A DNA stretch of 64,000 nt from Gammaproteobacteria bacterium (GCA_021325575.1 JAJPGW010000006.1:1-64000), one strand, 5' to 3'; positions 17,174 through 26,218 are shown, numbered from the stretch's first letter. The notes: generated by a model not told the origin, from the letters alone. Numbers and translations are program-made.

Positions 17174-17485
17174 TTACTTGGTCGCTAGCAATTCTTGCAA
17201 TTCGCCGTTTTCATACATTTCAGTCATGATGTCGCTGCCGCCGATGAATTCGCCTTTGATGTAAAGTTGTGGGATGGTTGGCCAATTGGAAAATTCTTTG
17301 ATGCCTTGGCGGATTTCGGGGTTTTCTAAAACATTCACGGCAGCAAAACCGTCTACGCCGCATGCTTTTAAAATGCTGACGGCTTTTGATGAAAAGCCAC
17401 ATTGTGGAAATTGGGGTGTGCCTTTCATGTAAAGCACGATGTTATTTTCTTGCACTTGTTGTTTAATCAGTTCTTGGATTGACAT
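17174..17485 (-). CDS. grxD: Monothiol glutaredoxin Grx4
   Basis: 103-residue CGFS-type glutaredoxin; the active motif C29-G-F-S is followed by WPTIPQLYIKGEFIGGSDIM, which binds glutathione. These proteins carry and transfer [2Fe-2S] clusters. It is on the same strand as the SUF operon just upstream (sufT ends at 17606) and may share its transcript, although a hairpin repeat at 17521-17601 lies between them. Confidence 0.96.
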   Translation of the reverse strand: MSIQELIKQQVQENNIVLYMKGTPQFPQCGFSSKAVSILKACGVDGFAAVNVLENPEIRQGIKEFSNWPTIPQLYIKGEFIGGSDIMTEMYENGELQELLATK

Positions 17486-17520
17486 TTTTTACCTCGAGTG
17501 TTTTTAAAAAAATATTTGCC

Positions 17521-17601
17521 CGTCATTGCGAGGAACGCTTTTTGTGACGAAGCAATCTCGTAAAGATTGCTTCGGCCTAAAAAGCAGGCCTCGCAATGAC
17601 A
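17521..17601 (+). repeat. GTCATTGCGAGG-type palindromic repeat, copy 1
   Basis: Ends GTCATTGCGAGG (17522) and CCTCGCAATGAC (to 17600) are complementary, and the centre holds the hairpin GAAGCAATCT...AGATTGCTTC. The same element is at 61390-61510. Such repeats are widespread in bacterial intergenic regions, usually at gene ends. Here it lies between sufT and grxD. Confidence 0.9.
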
Positions 17602-17605
17602 GTAT

Positions 17606-18133
17606 CTATAGCATTCCTAATTGCAATTTCGCAACATCCGTCATCATGCTTCGATTCCACGGTGGATCAAATACTAATTCAATTTTGACATCCGTTACTT
17701 CTTTTAGCCCACGAATTTTTTGTTCTGCATCAGCGACTAGTACAGGCCCCATGCCGCAACCGGGTGCCGTCAGTGTCATTTTGATTTCGACTTTTTCTTC
17801 ATCTGTGATTTTGCATTCGTAAACCAAACCTAAATCAACGATATTCACGGGGATTTCGGGATCAAAACAGGTTTTTAATAATTCCCAGACTTTGTCTTCG
17901 GTAGTACCGACCAAATCATTGATGTTCGGCTCATCTAAAATAATCATGCCCAGTGCATCACCGTCTTTTCCTGCGACGCGCGCCAGATTACCGTTCACAT
18001 AAACCGTATAAGAATTTCCTAGCGCTTGAGTGATCATGACGAGCGAACCTTTTTGAATCGTCACTTTGACGCCAGACGGTATCAACATCGCATCGCATTC
18101 GCGGGTTACTTCTATCGTGTCGTTTTTTAACAT
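17606..18133 (-). CDS. sufT: SUF system protein SufT (MIP18/DUF59)
   Basis: 175 residues. The N-terminal half is specific to SufT; the C-terminal half is the MIP18 (DUF59) domain with DPEIPVNIVDLGLVYE and LTAPGCGMGPVLVADAEQ, the latter with the conserved cysteine. It acts in iron-sulfur cluster maturation, probably in transfer to client proteins. It overlaps the sufA stop by one base, so it is the last SUF gene in the operon. Confidence 0.94.
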   Translation of the reverse strand: MLKNDTIEVTRECDAMLIPSGVKVTIQKGSLVMITQALGNSYTVYVNGNLARVAGKDGDALGMIILDEPNINDLVGTTEDKVWELLKTCFDPEIPVNIVDLGLVYECKITDEEKVEIKMTLTAPGCGMGPVLVADAEQKIRGLKEVTDVKIELVFDPPWNRSMMTDVAKLQLGML

Positions 18134-18471
18134 TAGTCCACCGTAAAGCTTTCGCCGCAGCCGCAGCGGTTTTTTTCATTGGGATTGATAAAAACTAATC
18201 GTTTTTGTTTTAAGCCAATTGTGTCGGCAACATAATCCACAATGACGTTTTTTAAAAAAGTTTCGGAGTTTCGATCAATAAAAATCTCTAATCCATCTTG
18301 TGAAAAAGCAATATCATTTTCGTTTTTGATTTTGATAATATCTGGGACATAAGCATAACCTGAACAGCCGGTTTTTTTAATCGACAAACGAAAACCAATG
18401 CCGCCCTCGGTTTGAGTCAGCATTTTTTTAATGTGTTCTGTTGCCGGTTTTGTCAAAGTAATGATTGACAT
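18133..18471 (-). CDS. sufA: A-type iron-sulfur carrier SufA
   Basis: 112-residue A-type carrier (IscA/SufA/ErpA family). The three ligand cysteines are C36 in KKTGCSGYAY and the pair in the C-terminal NRCGCGESF. It accepts clusters from the SufBCD scaffold and delivers them to apoproteins. Position between sufU and sufT supports SufA rather than ErpA. Confidence 0.92.
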   Translation of the reverse strand: MSIITLTKPATEHIKKMLTQTEGGIGFRLSIKKTGCSGYAYVPDIIKIKNENDIAFSQDGLEIFIDRNSETFLKNVIVDYVADTIGLKQKRLVFINPNEKNRCGCGESFTVD

Positions 18472-18479
18472 GGTTCACC

Positions 18480-18929
18480 TCAATTTTCTGTGCTGACGAT
18501 GCCAGCTTTTTCAGCAATAATGGCCATGAGCGTGTGCCAGGCCAATGTGGCGCATTTGACACGCGCTGGAAATTCAGCAACGCCGATAAGCACCGCTAAT
18601 TTACCTAATTTTTCTATATTTTTTTGATCGCCGGTTGTGACGACCTCATGAAATGCAGAAAAAATTTCCTGAATTTCATTTTTGGTTTTGCCTTTTAATT
18701 TTTCTGTCATGAGCGAAGCGGATGCCATGGAGATCGCGCAACCCGAGCCTTCGAACATAAGTTGTTCAACGATGTCGTTTTTTTCACGCAGATGCAGGGT
18801 GAGCTTGTCACCACACAAAGGATTAAATCCTTCTTGATGATGAGTTGCATCACACAGTTCGCCAAAATTTCGCGGATGACGGCCGTGATCGATAATGGTT
18901 TCTTGATATAACTCACGTAAATCATTCAT
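18480..18929 (-). CDS. sufU: SufU-type cysteine desulfurase partner
   Basis: 149 residues of the SufU/IscU family: LYQETIIDHGRHPRNFG, NPLCGDKL (C39), FEGSGCAISMASAS (C64) and VKCATLAWH near residue 126. The longer loop after the second cysteine is typical of SufU, a zinc-dependent sulfurtransferase that takes persulfide from SufS. This replaces the SufE found in enteric SUF operons; no sufE is seen here. Overlaps sufS by 4 bp. Confidence 0.93.
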   Translation of the reverse strand: MNDLRELYQETIIDHGRHPRNFGELCDATHHQEGFNPLCGDKLTLHLREKNDIVEQLMFEGSGCAISMASASLMTEKLKGKTKNEIQEIFSAFHEVVTTGDQKNIEKLGKLAVLIGVAEFPARVKCATLAWHTLMAIIAEKAGIVSTEN

Positions 18930-20128
18930 GCGAATAACCTCTGGGTATTGTGTAGCCCCACTAAAAGCGCATCGATATCGGTTTTATCATTATATAAACC
19001 GAACGAAACCCGAACCATCGCAGGCACGTTAAAGCGTTGCATCAATGGCATCGCGCAATGATGTCCTGCACGCACTGCAATATTGTCATGCGCGAGGATC
19101 GTACCCACATCGTGTGGATGAATATCCTTTAAAACAAAAGAGATAACGCCTAATTTTTCTTTTGCGGTTCCAATTAATTTTAATTCTGGGAATTCAGATA
19201 ATTTTTGGGTGGCATCTTTTAATAAATCTTGTTCGTGTTGCATGATGTTTTGCATGCCGATATTTTTTAAGTAATTCAGTGCCGCATTGAATGCGATGAC
19301 GCCGCCGATATCCGGTGTGCCTGCTTCGAATTTAGCAGGTGATTTTGCATAGGTGATTTTTTCAAATGACACGGTTTCAATCATGCTGCCGCCGCCTTGA
19401 TAGGGGGGCATTTTTTCTAATAATTCTTCTTTGCCATAGAGTACGCCTACACCTGTTGGGCCGTATGCTTTGTGCGCAGAAAAAACGTAAAAATCGCAAT
19501 CCAGATCTTGGACATCGATGGATAGATGCGGAAATGCTTGAGCGCCGTCAATTAAAATTTTGGCGTTATGCTCATGGGCGATTTTAATCATTGTTTTGAT
19601 CGGATTGATTGTGCCTAGCACATTTGAGGCATGCGCAATCGCAACCAACTTTGTATGCGCAGAAAATAATTTTTGATACTGATCTAAGTCCATTTCGCCT
19701 GAATCTGAAATGGAAATAACGCGCAGTTTTGCGCCGACTTTTTCACATAATAATTTCCAGGGAACAATATTGGAATGATGTTCCATGGTGCTAATGATAA
19801 TTTCATCGTTTTCTTTGATGTTGATGCGGCCATAAGTATCAGCAACCAGGTTAATGGCTTCGGTTGCGCCTCGAACAAAAATAATTTCACTCGATTTTTT
19901 GGCATTGATAAAATTTTTAATGTTTTCGCGGGTATTTTCATAGAGCTTAGTTGCGCGTTCGCTTAACTCATAAACACCGCGATGAATATTGGCATTGGTA
20001 TGTTCATAATAGTGTCGCAACGCATCGATGACAACTTGCGGTTTCTGACTGGTCGCGCTGCTATCCAAGTACACCAACGGTTTCCCGTTTTTGGTTTGTT
20101 GTAGAATTGGAAAATCGTGTTTATTCAT
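18926..20128 (-). CDS. sufS: Cysteine desulfurase SufS
   Basis: 400-residue PLP-dependent class II desulfurase giving persulfide from cysteine. The N-terminal VYLDSSATSQKP, the STMEHHSNIVPW histidine loop, PLP lysine in FSAHKAYGPTGVG, and the catalytic cysteine in RAGHHCAMPLM are present. The gene overlaps sufD upstream by 8 bp and sufU downstream by 4 bp, so the operon is tightly coupled. Confidence 0.96.
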   Translation of the reverse strand: MNKHDFPILQQTKNGKPLVYLDSSATSQKPQVVIDALRHYYEHTNANIHRGVYELSERATKLYENTRENIKNFINAKKSSEIIFVRGATEAINLVADTYGRINIKENDEIIISTMEHHSNIVPWKLLCEKVGAKLRVISISDSGEMDLDQYQKLFSAHTKLVAIAHASNVLGTINPIKTMIKIAHEHNAKILIDGAQAFPHLSIDVQDLDCDFYVFSAHKAYGPTGVGVLYGKEELLEKMPPYQGGGSMIETVSFEKITYAKSPAKFEAGTPDIGGVIAFNAALNYLKNIGMQNIMQHEQDLLKDATQKLSEFPELKLIGTAKEKLGVISFVLKDIHPHDVGTILAHDNIAVRAGHHCAMPLMQRFNVPAMVRVSFGLYNDKTDIDALLVGLHNTQRLFA

Positions 20129-20912
20129 ATTGATTTACCTGTTCTTGGATGCGCTGCAGCATGTAAGGGTTTTCGATTTTTTGAATCACGTCATTGGCAA
20201 AACCTTGAGTTAATAATTTAATTGCATCGGATTTTTCCATTCCGCGAGCGCGTAAATAAAATAAAGCATCGGGATCTAACTGACCGACGGTTGCGCCATG
20301 TGAGCATTTGACATCGTTTGCATAAATTTCAAGTTCAGGTCTGGTTTCAGCTTCGGCGTCATTCGAGAGTAATAAATTATGATTGGCTTGTTCGGCACGA
20401 ATGTGTTGCGCATGACGTTCTACATATACTTTGCCTTTAAAATGCGAACGCGATTTTTTATTTAAAATACCTTTGAAATACATATCGCTATTGCTGTGCG
20501 CGGCATGATGATTGATTTGAATATCTTGCGTGAGTTGCTGTTTATTTTCAGTGAGATAACTTAAACCTCGCAGATAACAAGATGCGCCCTTCTCCGATAA
20601 ATTCACTCGGATAATTTGCTGGCAATTTTCGCCGGCAAAATTGGCAAAAAAGGTTTTAACGCAACTATCTTGTTTTTGTTGGATCGTAATATTCGTTGAA
20701 CGAGGGGCAGAACATTTTTGAATTTTGTAAAAATTAACGCGCGCGTTTTTTTCTGCAAAAATTTCTGTGTGGGTTTCCAACTTATCAAAATATTCTTCGA
20801 AAATGGTCACTTCCGAATTTTCTTCGGCGACAATAATCGCGTGGCCATTCTCATCGCAATTTAATTGGATGGGCTCGCTGACGATTTGATTTTTAGCGAT
20901 TATTACGCGCAT
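20121..20912 (-). CDS. sufD: Iron-sulfur cluster assembly scaffold SufD
   Basis: About 263 residues, a beta-helix protein related to SufB. Conserved parts are HHAAHSNSDMYFKGIL, ERHAQHIRAEQANHNLLLS and ANDVKCSHGATVGQLDPDALFYL, with the key cysteine and histidine. It forms the SufBC2D scaffold complex. It is shorter than the E. coli protein, mostly at the N-terminus. ATG 20912 is preferred because AAAGGG lies about 10 nt upstream; ATG 20921 is also possible. Overlaps the end of sufC. Confidence 0.92.
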   Translation of the reverse strand: MRVIIAKNQIVSEPIQLNCDENGHAIIVAEENSEVTIFEEYFDKLETHTEIFAEKNARVNFYKIQKCSAPRSTNITIQQKQDSCVKTFFANFAGENCQQIIRVNLSEKGASCYLRGLSYLTENKQQLTQDIQINHHAAHSNSDMYFKGILNKKSRSHFKGKVYVERHAQHIRAEQANHNLLLSNDAEAETRPELEIYANDVKCSHGATVGQLDPDALFYLRARGMEKSDAIKLLTQGFANDVIQKIENPYMLQRIQEQVNQYE

Positions 20913-21661
20913 TCTAACCATCCATACCCTTTTGCTTCGAGTTCGAGCGCAAGTTCTTTGCCGCCCGATTTAATAATTTGGCCTTTGACCATGACATGAA
21001 TCACGTCGGGAACAATATAATCCAGTAATCGTTGGTAATGGGTCACAACGATGATACTGCGGTCTTTTGAACGCAGACTATTCACGCCTTTGGCAACGGC
21101 TTGTAAGGCGTCGATGTCGAGACCGGAATCGGTTTCATCTAAAATGGCGAGACGAGGTTCAAGCATCAACATTTGTAAAATTTCATTTCGTTTCTTTTCG
21201 CCGCCTGAAAATCCTTCATTGACGGCGCGATGTAAAAATTTTTCATCCATGCCGACTTCTTGCATTTTTTCTTTGACTAATTTTAAGAAATCGATCGCAT
21301 CTAACTGGGATAAATTTCGTTGTTTGCGGATGCTATTCACTGCGGCTTTCAGAAAATACATATTATTTACGCCGGGAATTTCGACAGGATATTGAAAGGC
21401 GAGGAATAAACCGCGCGCTGCGCGTTCTTCGGGAGTTAGTGCTAATAAATCTTTGTGATCGAATTCGACTTTTCCTGCTGTGATTTGATAATCTTCACGG
21501 CCTGCCAGGGCATTGGCGAGGGTGCTTTTGCCGGATCCATTGGGGCCCATGATGGCGTGGACTTCACCAGGGTTTATTTGCAAATTAATGCCGCACAGAA
21601 TATTTTTGATCTGCTGTTTGTCGTCCTGGATTGAGGCGTGTAAGTTTTCTATTGATAGCAT
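20903..21661 (-). CDS. sufC: SUF system ATPase SufC
   Basis: 252-residue ABC-type ATPase that energises the SufBCD scaffold. Walker A GPNGSGKSTLANAL, the Q-loop LAFQYPVEIPGV, signature FSGGEKKRNEILQML, Walker B RLAILDETDSGLD and the switch histidine in VVTHYQRLL are all conserved. The ATG follows AAAGGTAACTGAA. An intergenic block of 269 bp with two repeat elements separates it from sufB. Confidence 0.96.
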   Translation of the reverse strand: MLSIENLHASIQDDKQQIKNILCGINLQINPGEVHAIMGPNGSGKSTLANALAGREDYQITAGKVEFDHKDLLALTPEERAARGLFLAFQYPVEIPGVNNMYFLKAAVNSIRKQRNLSQLDAIDFLKLVKEKMQEVGMDEKFLHRAVNEGFSGGEKKRNEILQMLMLEPRLAILDETDSGLDIDALQAVAKGVNSLRSKDRSIIVVTHYQRLLDYIVPDVIHVMVKGQIIKSGGKELALELEAKGYGWLECA

Positions 21662-21718
21662 TTCAGTTACCTTTCAGTTTCTTTCAGTTTCTTTCAATTT
21701 CCTTGGGTTTTTCATTAC

Positions 21719-21843
21719 GCAGTTTGCTTTCGCCGCCGGGGTTCTGCTTCTTCGCTCGAAGAACATACGTCCCTGTATTCAAGCATTTCATCCGTGAAAT
21801 GCACTCGCTCTTAAGCAGAACCCCGGCGGCGAAATCAAACTGC
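21719..21843 (+). repeat. Branched long-hairpin element H3, between sufB and sufC
   Basis: 31-bp arms at 21719-21749 and 21813-21843 differ at one base only. The core contains ATAC-GTCCCT-GTAT and GCATTTCA-TCCG-TGAAATGC. It lies inside the SUF operon, where a stable hairpin could protect the upstream sufB mRNA or lower downstream expression. A second repeat follows at 21862. Confidence 0.92.
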
Positions 21844-21861
21844 TTGAGATACTTTTTTTCA

Positions 21862-21917
21862 CCTCTCCCCTTGTGGGAGAGGTCGACGCGCGTTTTTTGC
21901 GCGTCGGGTGAGGGGTG
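21862..21917 (-). repeat. Double-hairpin short repeat, copy 2
   Basis: This is the reverse orientation of the 3800-3853 repeat: CCTCTCCCC-ttgt-GGGAGAGG, then CGACGCGC-gtttttt-GCGCGTCG and GGGTGAGGGG. The GC hairpin is longer than in copy 1. It lies between sufB and sufC, directly after element H3. Confidence 0.85.
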
Positions 21918-21930
21918 CTTTTCCCCGAAA

Positions 21931-23373
21931 TTACCCCACACTTCCTTCTAAGCTTACTTCCAATAATTTTTGTGCTTCTACTGCAAATTCCATGGGCAGT
22001 TCATTAAAAACTTTTTTGCAAAAACCATTTACAATCATCGTTACGGCATCTTCCTGATTTAACCCCCGCTGGCGGCAATAAAATAATTGGTCTTCGCCAA
22101 TTTTTGAAGTGCTCGCTTCATGTTCGATGTGTGCGGTTGGGTTTTTTGCATTAATCGTTGGAAAAGTATGTGCGCCACAGGTATCGCTTAATAACAACGA
22201 ATCACACTGAGTATAGTTGCGCGCGTTAATTGCTGTCGGCAAAACGCGAACTAAACCGCGGTAAGTATTCTGGCCGAATCCTGCGGAAATTCCTTTGGAA
22301 ATAATCGTGCTTCGCGTATTTTTCCCAATATGAATCATCTTTGTGCCTGTATCCGCTTGTTGACGATGATTGGTGAGCGCTACAGAATAAAATTCACCGA
22401 CTGAATTATCGCCTTGCAATACCACGCTTGGATATTTCCAAGTAATCGCTGAACCTGTTTCGATTTGTGTCCAAGAAATTTTTGAATTTTTTCCTCGGCA
22501 CGCGCCACGTTTGGTAACAAAATTATAAATCCCGCCACGACCTTCTTCGTCACCCGGATACCAATTTTGTACCGTGGAATATTTTATTTGCGCGTTTTCG
22601 AGTGCAACTAATTCAACGACAGCGGCATGTAATTGATTTTCATCGCGCATCGGTGCAGTGCAGCCTTCTAAATAACTCACATAACTGCCTTCATCTGCAA
22701 TGATTAGTGTTCTTTCGAATTGTCCCGTGTTGGCTGCATTAATCCGAAAATAGGTAGACAATTCCATCGGACAGCGCACACCTTTTGGAATATAAACAAA
22801 TGAACCATCGCTAAAGACCGCAGCGTTTAATGCAGCAAAAAAATTATCGCGATAAGGAACAACCGTTCCTAAATATGTTTCGATTAATTCAGGATGATTT
22901 TGCACGGCATCTGAAAAAGAACAGAAAATGACGCCGGCTTCAGCTAATTTTTCTTTGAATGTGGTTGCAACAGAAACGCTATCAAACACCGCATCGACCG
23001 CAACGCCAGCTAATTTTGCGCGCTCATGCAATGGGATGCCCAATTTTTCATATGTTTCTAATAATTTTGGATCGACTTCTTCCAAACTTTTTGGGCCGTC
23101 TTTTTTCACTTTTGGTGCGGAATAATAAATTATTTTTTGAAAATCAATTTCTGGATAATGCACATGCGCCCATTCGGGTGATTTCATCGTGAGCCAGTGA
23201 CGATAGGCTTGCAAGCGATAATTCAGCATGAAGTCGGGTTCATTTTTTCGCGCGGAAATTTTTCGAATGATTTCTTCAGATAATCCCGGTGCAAAAGTAT
23301 CTGACTCGATGGCGGTGACAAAGCCATATTCGTAATTTTTATTCACAACTTGTTTAATGTATTCATTACTCAT
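21931..23373 (-). CDS. sufB: Fe-S cluster assembly scaffold SufB
   Basis: 480-residue beta-helix scaffold on which the [4Fe-4S] cluster is built. Signature segments are [43 protein letters not shown] and [16 protein letters not shown] with the essential cysteine. The frame is open upstream to 23511, but ATG 23373, overlapping the Rrf2 regulator stop by 4 bp, yields the family start [11 protein letters not shown]. First structural gene of the SUF operon. Confidence 0.96.
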   Translation of the reverse strand: MSNEYIKQVVNKNYEYGFVTAIESDTFAPGLSEEIIRKISARKNEPDFMLNYRLQAYRHWLTMKSPEWAHVHYPEIDFQKIIYYSAPKVKKDGPKSLEEVDPKLLETYEKLGIPLHERAKLAGVAVDAVFDSVSVATTFKEKLAEAGVIFCSFSDAVQNHPELIETYLGTVVPYRDNFFAALNAAVFSDGSFVYIPKGVRCPMELSTYFRINAANTGQFERTLIIADEGSYVSYLEGCTAPMRDENQLHAAVVELVALENAQIKYSTVQNWYPGDEEGRGGIYNFVTKRGACRGKNSKISWTQIETGSAITWKYPSVVLQGDNSVGEFYSVALTNHRQQADTGTKMIHIGKNTRSTIISKGISAGFGQNTYRGLVRVLPTAINARNYTQCDSLLLSDTCGAHTFPTINAKNPTAHIEHEASTSKIGEDQLFYCRQRGLNQEDAVTMIVNGFCKKVFNELPMEFAVEAQKLLEVSLEGSVG

Positions 23374-23822
23374 GGCACGACTCGCACTGGAATTCCGCGC
23401 AACGTCAGCGGATGGTTCGTTAAGGATTTCGACATATCGCTCAAAGTTACTTGGCCCAATGCCTGCAAAATAATGTTGTTGATGGTTTTCCAGTTGTCTT
23501 TGATCCCGCACAGCGCATCGAGCGAACAGCTATTATGCGGCGAGCAGCATTCGGTCATCGCGAGCTTGCCTTCGATTGCGGAGACGACTTCTGCGAGTGT
23601 TATTTCAGCGGTGGATTTTGCGAGTTGATAACCGCCGCCTGTTCCACGATGGGATTTGACGAGCTCTGCTTCACACAGGATTTTTAATAGCTTGCTAACC
23701 GTCGGGGCTTTGAGATGGACGGATTTCGCAATATGCGGGGCGCTAAAAATCATTTCGGGCTTCAGCGCCAAAAAGCTCATAATGACAGTTGCATAGTCTG
23801 TTAATTTGCTGATTTTTAACAT
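23370..23822 (-). CDS. Rrf2-family SUF operon regulator
   Basis: 150-residue Rrf2 winged-helix protein with [13 protein letters not shown], the recognition region [27 protein letters not shown] and cysteines C92/C93, C99 and C105, which resemble the 2Fe-2S ligands of IscR-type sensors. It is the first gene of the SUF operon and presumably represses the operon when clusters suffice, as SufR or IscR do. The tail GIPVRVVP extends into sufB. A CAGTAC-N7-GTACTG site lies upstream. Confidence 0.9.
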   Translation of the reverse strand: MLKISKLTDYATVIMSFLALKPEMIFSAPHIAKSVHLKAPTVSKLLKILCEAELVKSHRGTGGGYQLAKSTAEITLAEVVSAIEGKLAMTECCSPHNSCSLDALCGIKDNWKTINNIILQALGQVTLSDMSKSLTNHPLTLRGIPVRVVP

Positions 23823-23860
23823 TTTTTATACAAATCGATTTGTTAGGATTCGGGCGCATA

Positions 23861-23879
23861 CAGTACCATAGTTGTACTG
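23861..23879 (-). promoter_or_regulatory. Candidate Rrf2 operator upstream of the SUF operon
   Basis: CAGTAC-catagtt-GTACTG is a perfect 6-bp inverted repeat with a 7-bp spacer, 39 bp from the Rrf2 start. The arrangement fits a dimeric Rrf2-family site overlapping the SUF promoter. The assignment to this regulator is from position only. Confidence 0.5.
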
Positions 23880-23896
23880 ATTAGATCAATGATTTG

Positions 23897-23929
23897 GTTA
23901 AGGTTTTCTTCAGGTTTGGCGGATATACT
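23897..23929 (+). promoter_or_regulatory. PmrA-like box plus -10 upstream of a hypothetical gene
   Basis: GTTAAG-gtttt-CTTCAG are two half-sites 11 bp apart resembling the tandem YTTAAK-N5-YTTAAK box bound by PmrA, with two mismatches. A -10 hexamer TATACT (23924-23929) follows after 10 bp. The perfect box at 63174-63190 has the same 10-bp spacing to its -10. In Legionella and Coxiella PmrA activates effector genes. Confidence 0.45.
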
Positions 23930-23963
23930 GAAGATAAGGATTTAATAATAGATAGAGGTTTAT

Positions 23964-24878
23964 ATGATTGATAGAAACGATCTCGAATTAGATGAACAAA
24001 GAGAATTTAAAGCTCATATGAAAGAGCTTCTGCTGGGCATGGAAGAAGCTATCAATTTAAGCAAAAAATTAAAAAAATTTCGCCGTTGGTTTCAGCCTAC
24101 AGAATCCCTCACGGATACAGACACGGCTAGCGATATTTTTAAGTCAATTGATACTAAGCTCCCAGCAGTCGAAGAAGCACTTCCTAAGGTAAGGGCTTGG
24201 GTCGATTCACCGACTCAAAATCCACCCACATTAGGACGAATTGAAACTTTTACAAATGAATTAATACAATTGAATAAGTTTATGTCGAAAGCAGCTATTG
24301 CTAAAGATAAATTAAAACCAGAAAGCAAAAGAGATCCTTTCTTGCGAAAACAAGAAAAAGAACTTCAAGATGTTGAGGAAGCTGTTCGTATCGCCATTGA
24401 AAAACAGGATTCCCGACCTGATATAGAAGAAACAAAAAAACAAATTCTTAAATTATTAGATAAACTTTTAGAAAATTATAATAAAGAACCCAAGAAATCA
24501 AATTTGATGAGATGTCGCGCAGTCATTGCAAATGCTGAATCGCAAGAAATGGTTGCGGAAGGATTCAAAACTGCGATTTTATTTAGTTTGCAGCGTCAAC
24601 GTTTTGGATTGACCAATACCACGAGTTTAGGTGAGAAATTAAAAACTTTACTTAATCTTCCTGAATTCAAAGCATTAAAAAAACAATTTTTTACGGAAGA
24701 ACCCTTAGTCCGCTATCGCGATTTGAGAGAATTAGTTGCATCCTTTGAACATCCTAATCCTACTAAATTTTTCTCTTCACGAAGAAAAGAAAATATGGGT
24801 AAATTCGAACAGAAGCTTGCTGATTTAGAAAAAAGCATCGCCGAAAAACGCCCCGGGGAAGATCACTCGCCATCCTAA
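23964..24878 (+). CDS. Hypothetical helical protein, possible effector
   Basis: 304 residues, charged and predicted almost wholly helical, with coiled-coil-like stretches (RKQEKELQDVEEAVRIAIEK, IEETKKQILKLLDKLLENY). No signal peptide or membrane segment. The C-terminus (KLADLEKSIAEKRPGEDHSPS) is charged and flexible, as in many Dot/Icm substrates, though this is not diagnostic. Single gene with a PmrA-like box upstream and GATAGAGG as ribosome site. No family recognised. Confidence 0.72.
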   Translation: MIDRNDLELDEQREFKAHMKELLLGMEEAINLSKKLKKFRRWFQPTESLTDTDTASDIFKSIDTKLPAVEEALPKVRAWVDSPTQNPPTLGRIETFTNELIQLNKFMSKAAIAKDKLKPESKRDPFLRKQEKELQDVEEAVRIAIEKQDSRPDIEETKKQILKLLDKLLENYNKEPKKSNLMRCRAVIANAESQEMVAEGFKTAILFSLQRQRFGLTNTTSLGEKLKTLLNLPEFKALKKQFFTEEPLVRYRDLRELVASFEHPNPTKFFSSRRKENMGKFEQKLADLEKSIAEKRPGEDHSPS

Positions 24879-24924
24879 TATTTATGATGTATTATTGCGC
24901 CTCATTTTAATTGGGGGCTCAATA

Positions 24925-25452
24925 ATGCATCAATTTATAAAAGTTTTTTTTCCAGCAATTTTAACTCTTCTTTTTAGTCACGTTGTTTTTGCAGATCCCG
25001 TCATCGAATTAGACAATCAAAACGCGGCTCGCTGCATCCAACAAATCAGCAGCGTACAAGACGAATTTCCTGTAGTTTTAATTTATGAAAAACAATGTCC
25101 TTACGCGAAAATTTTTTTACCCACCTATCAATCTGTCTCTAGTGATCCTAGTCAGCAAGGTCGCGCATTTTTTGAATATGATTTTAGTAATGAACAGCGT
25201 GATGTTCTCGCACAATGTTTAGGCCTAGATGCGAATGCTATTCTGGCATCCCCAACCGTCACGGTTATTTTACAAATGACGGACCCAGAAACCGGCAAAA
25301 ACCTCCGCAGCATGCCCTTGCGCGCCTGGGGCGGCACTAAAACGGATCCAACTGATCCTAGCAAATTCGTGTCCATTTCGCCTGAAGAATTAGAACATAT
25401 TATTGATCTGACCGACGTAGAAAAGTTGCGCTTAAAGAATATGAAGCGATAG
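24925..25452 (+). CDS. Secreted thioredoxin-fold-like protein
   Basis: 175 residues with signal peptide MHQFIKVFFPAILTLLFSHVVFA. The mature part has LIYEKQCPYAKIFLPTYQSV, which resembles a thioredoxin active-site helix but with only one cysteine (CPYA), and FFEYDFSNEQR followed by a cis-proline-like SPTVTVILQ. Redox activity is therefore doubtful; it may be a degenerate periplasmic thioredoxin. ATG 24925 follows GGGGG. Confidence 0.68.
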   Translation: MHQFIKVFFPAILTLLFSHVVFADPVIELDNQNAARCIQQISSVQDEFPVVLIYEKQCPYAKIFLPTYQSVSSDPSQQGRAFFEYDFSNEQRDVLAQCLGLDANAILASPTVTVILQMTDPETGKNLRSMPLRAWGGTKTDPTDPSKFVSISPEELEHIIDLTDVEKLRLKNMKR

Positions 25453-25475
25453 CCCCAATTTAGTAGACAAGATTA

Positions 25476-25521
25476 TTTCACCAGGTTATAATATGACTAT
25501 AGTATTATGACCATGGTGAAA
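25476..25521 (+). promoter_or_regulatory. Imperfect 46-bp palindromic operator of vapBC
   Basis: Outer arms TTTCACCA and TGGTGAAA and inner arms TATAATA and TATTATG are complementary with a one-base offset. The palindrome includes AT-rich -10-like hexamers and ends 2 bp before the antitoxin ATG. Long operators of this kind are bound by VapBC complexes. Confidence 0.6.
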
Positions 25522-25523
25522 TT

Positions 25524-25757
25524 ATGAAAGAACTGAATATTCAAGCCGGTAAATTTAAAGCTCAGTGCCTGCAGTTAATGGATGAAGTCAGCAATAAACA
25601 TTTTTCACTTGTTATTACCAAACATGGTAAACCTATCGCAAAACTTGTGCCCATTGAAGTAACCGAAAAAAATATCTTCGGCTGCCTGAAAAACACTGTA
25701 ACAATTCGTGGCGATATCATAGAGCCCATTGATTCCGACTGGGAAGCTAATGAATGA
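25524..25757 (+). CDS. Phd/YefM-type antitoxin (VapB)
   Basis: 77 residues. The N-terminal DNA-binding part KELNIQAGKFKAQCLQLMDEV and VITKHGKPIAKLVP are typical of the Phd fold. The C-terminus is acidic and would wrap the PIN toxin. The stop overlaps the toxin start by 4 bp (ATGA). Autoregulation through the palindrome at 25476-25521 is likely. Confidence 0.9.
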   Translation: MKELNIQAGKFKAQCLQLMDEVSNKHFSLVITKHGKPIAKLVPIEVTEKNIFGCLKNTVTIRGDIIEPIDSDWEANE

Positions 25758-26155
25758 AGCTATTATTAGATACCCACGTGTGGATTTGGTTAATGAACGG
25801 CAATAGTGAGCTATCCAAAGCCTCTATCAAAACCATTAACCAGGCTGATGAGTTATATATTGCTGCTATTTCACTTTGGGAATTGGGTATGCTGGAATCC
25901 AAAAAACGAATTATCTTAGATATGCCAGCATTAGAATGGATCAATTATTCATTGGATATATCAGATATCACAATAAAACCACTAACAGCTTCTATTGCAA
26001 TAGATAGCTGTCATCTTCCTGGATCGTTTCATGAAGACCCCGCAGATCGTATGATTGTCGCAACAACCCGTGTCGAAAATCTTACTTTACTGACCAGAGA
26101 TACAAGAATATTAAATTATGCCAAACAAAAACATGTTTCCTGCTTAAAAGTTTAG
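25754..26155 (+). CDS. PIN-domain toxin (VapC)
   Basis: 133-residue PIN ribonuclease. Acidic active-site residues are in LLLDTHVWIW (D6), SLWELGML (E in the second motif) and HEDPADRMIVATT, LLTRDTRI. These cut tRNA or mRNA in a magnesium-dependent way. Partner antitoxin gene overlaps upstream. Intact and probably functional. Confidence 0.92.
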   Translation: MKLLLDTHVWIWLMNGNSELSKASIKTINQADELYIAAISLWELGMLESKKRIILDMPALEWINYSLDISDITIKPLTASIAIDSCHLPGSFHEDPADRMIVATTRVENLTLLTRDTRILNYAKQKHVSCLKV

Positions 26156-26218
26156 TAATTCACAATTTGTCAGATTTACTGTTAAACTATCCATTTTTCA
26201 AGAACGGACGGACCCCAT

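Noticed and set aside
24925-25452. Active thioredoxin
   Set aside because: The CPYA motif has a single cysteine and no second resolving cysteine nearby, so disulfide exchange is doubtful.
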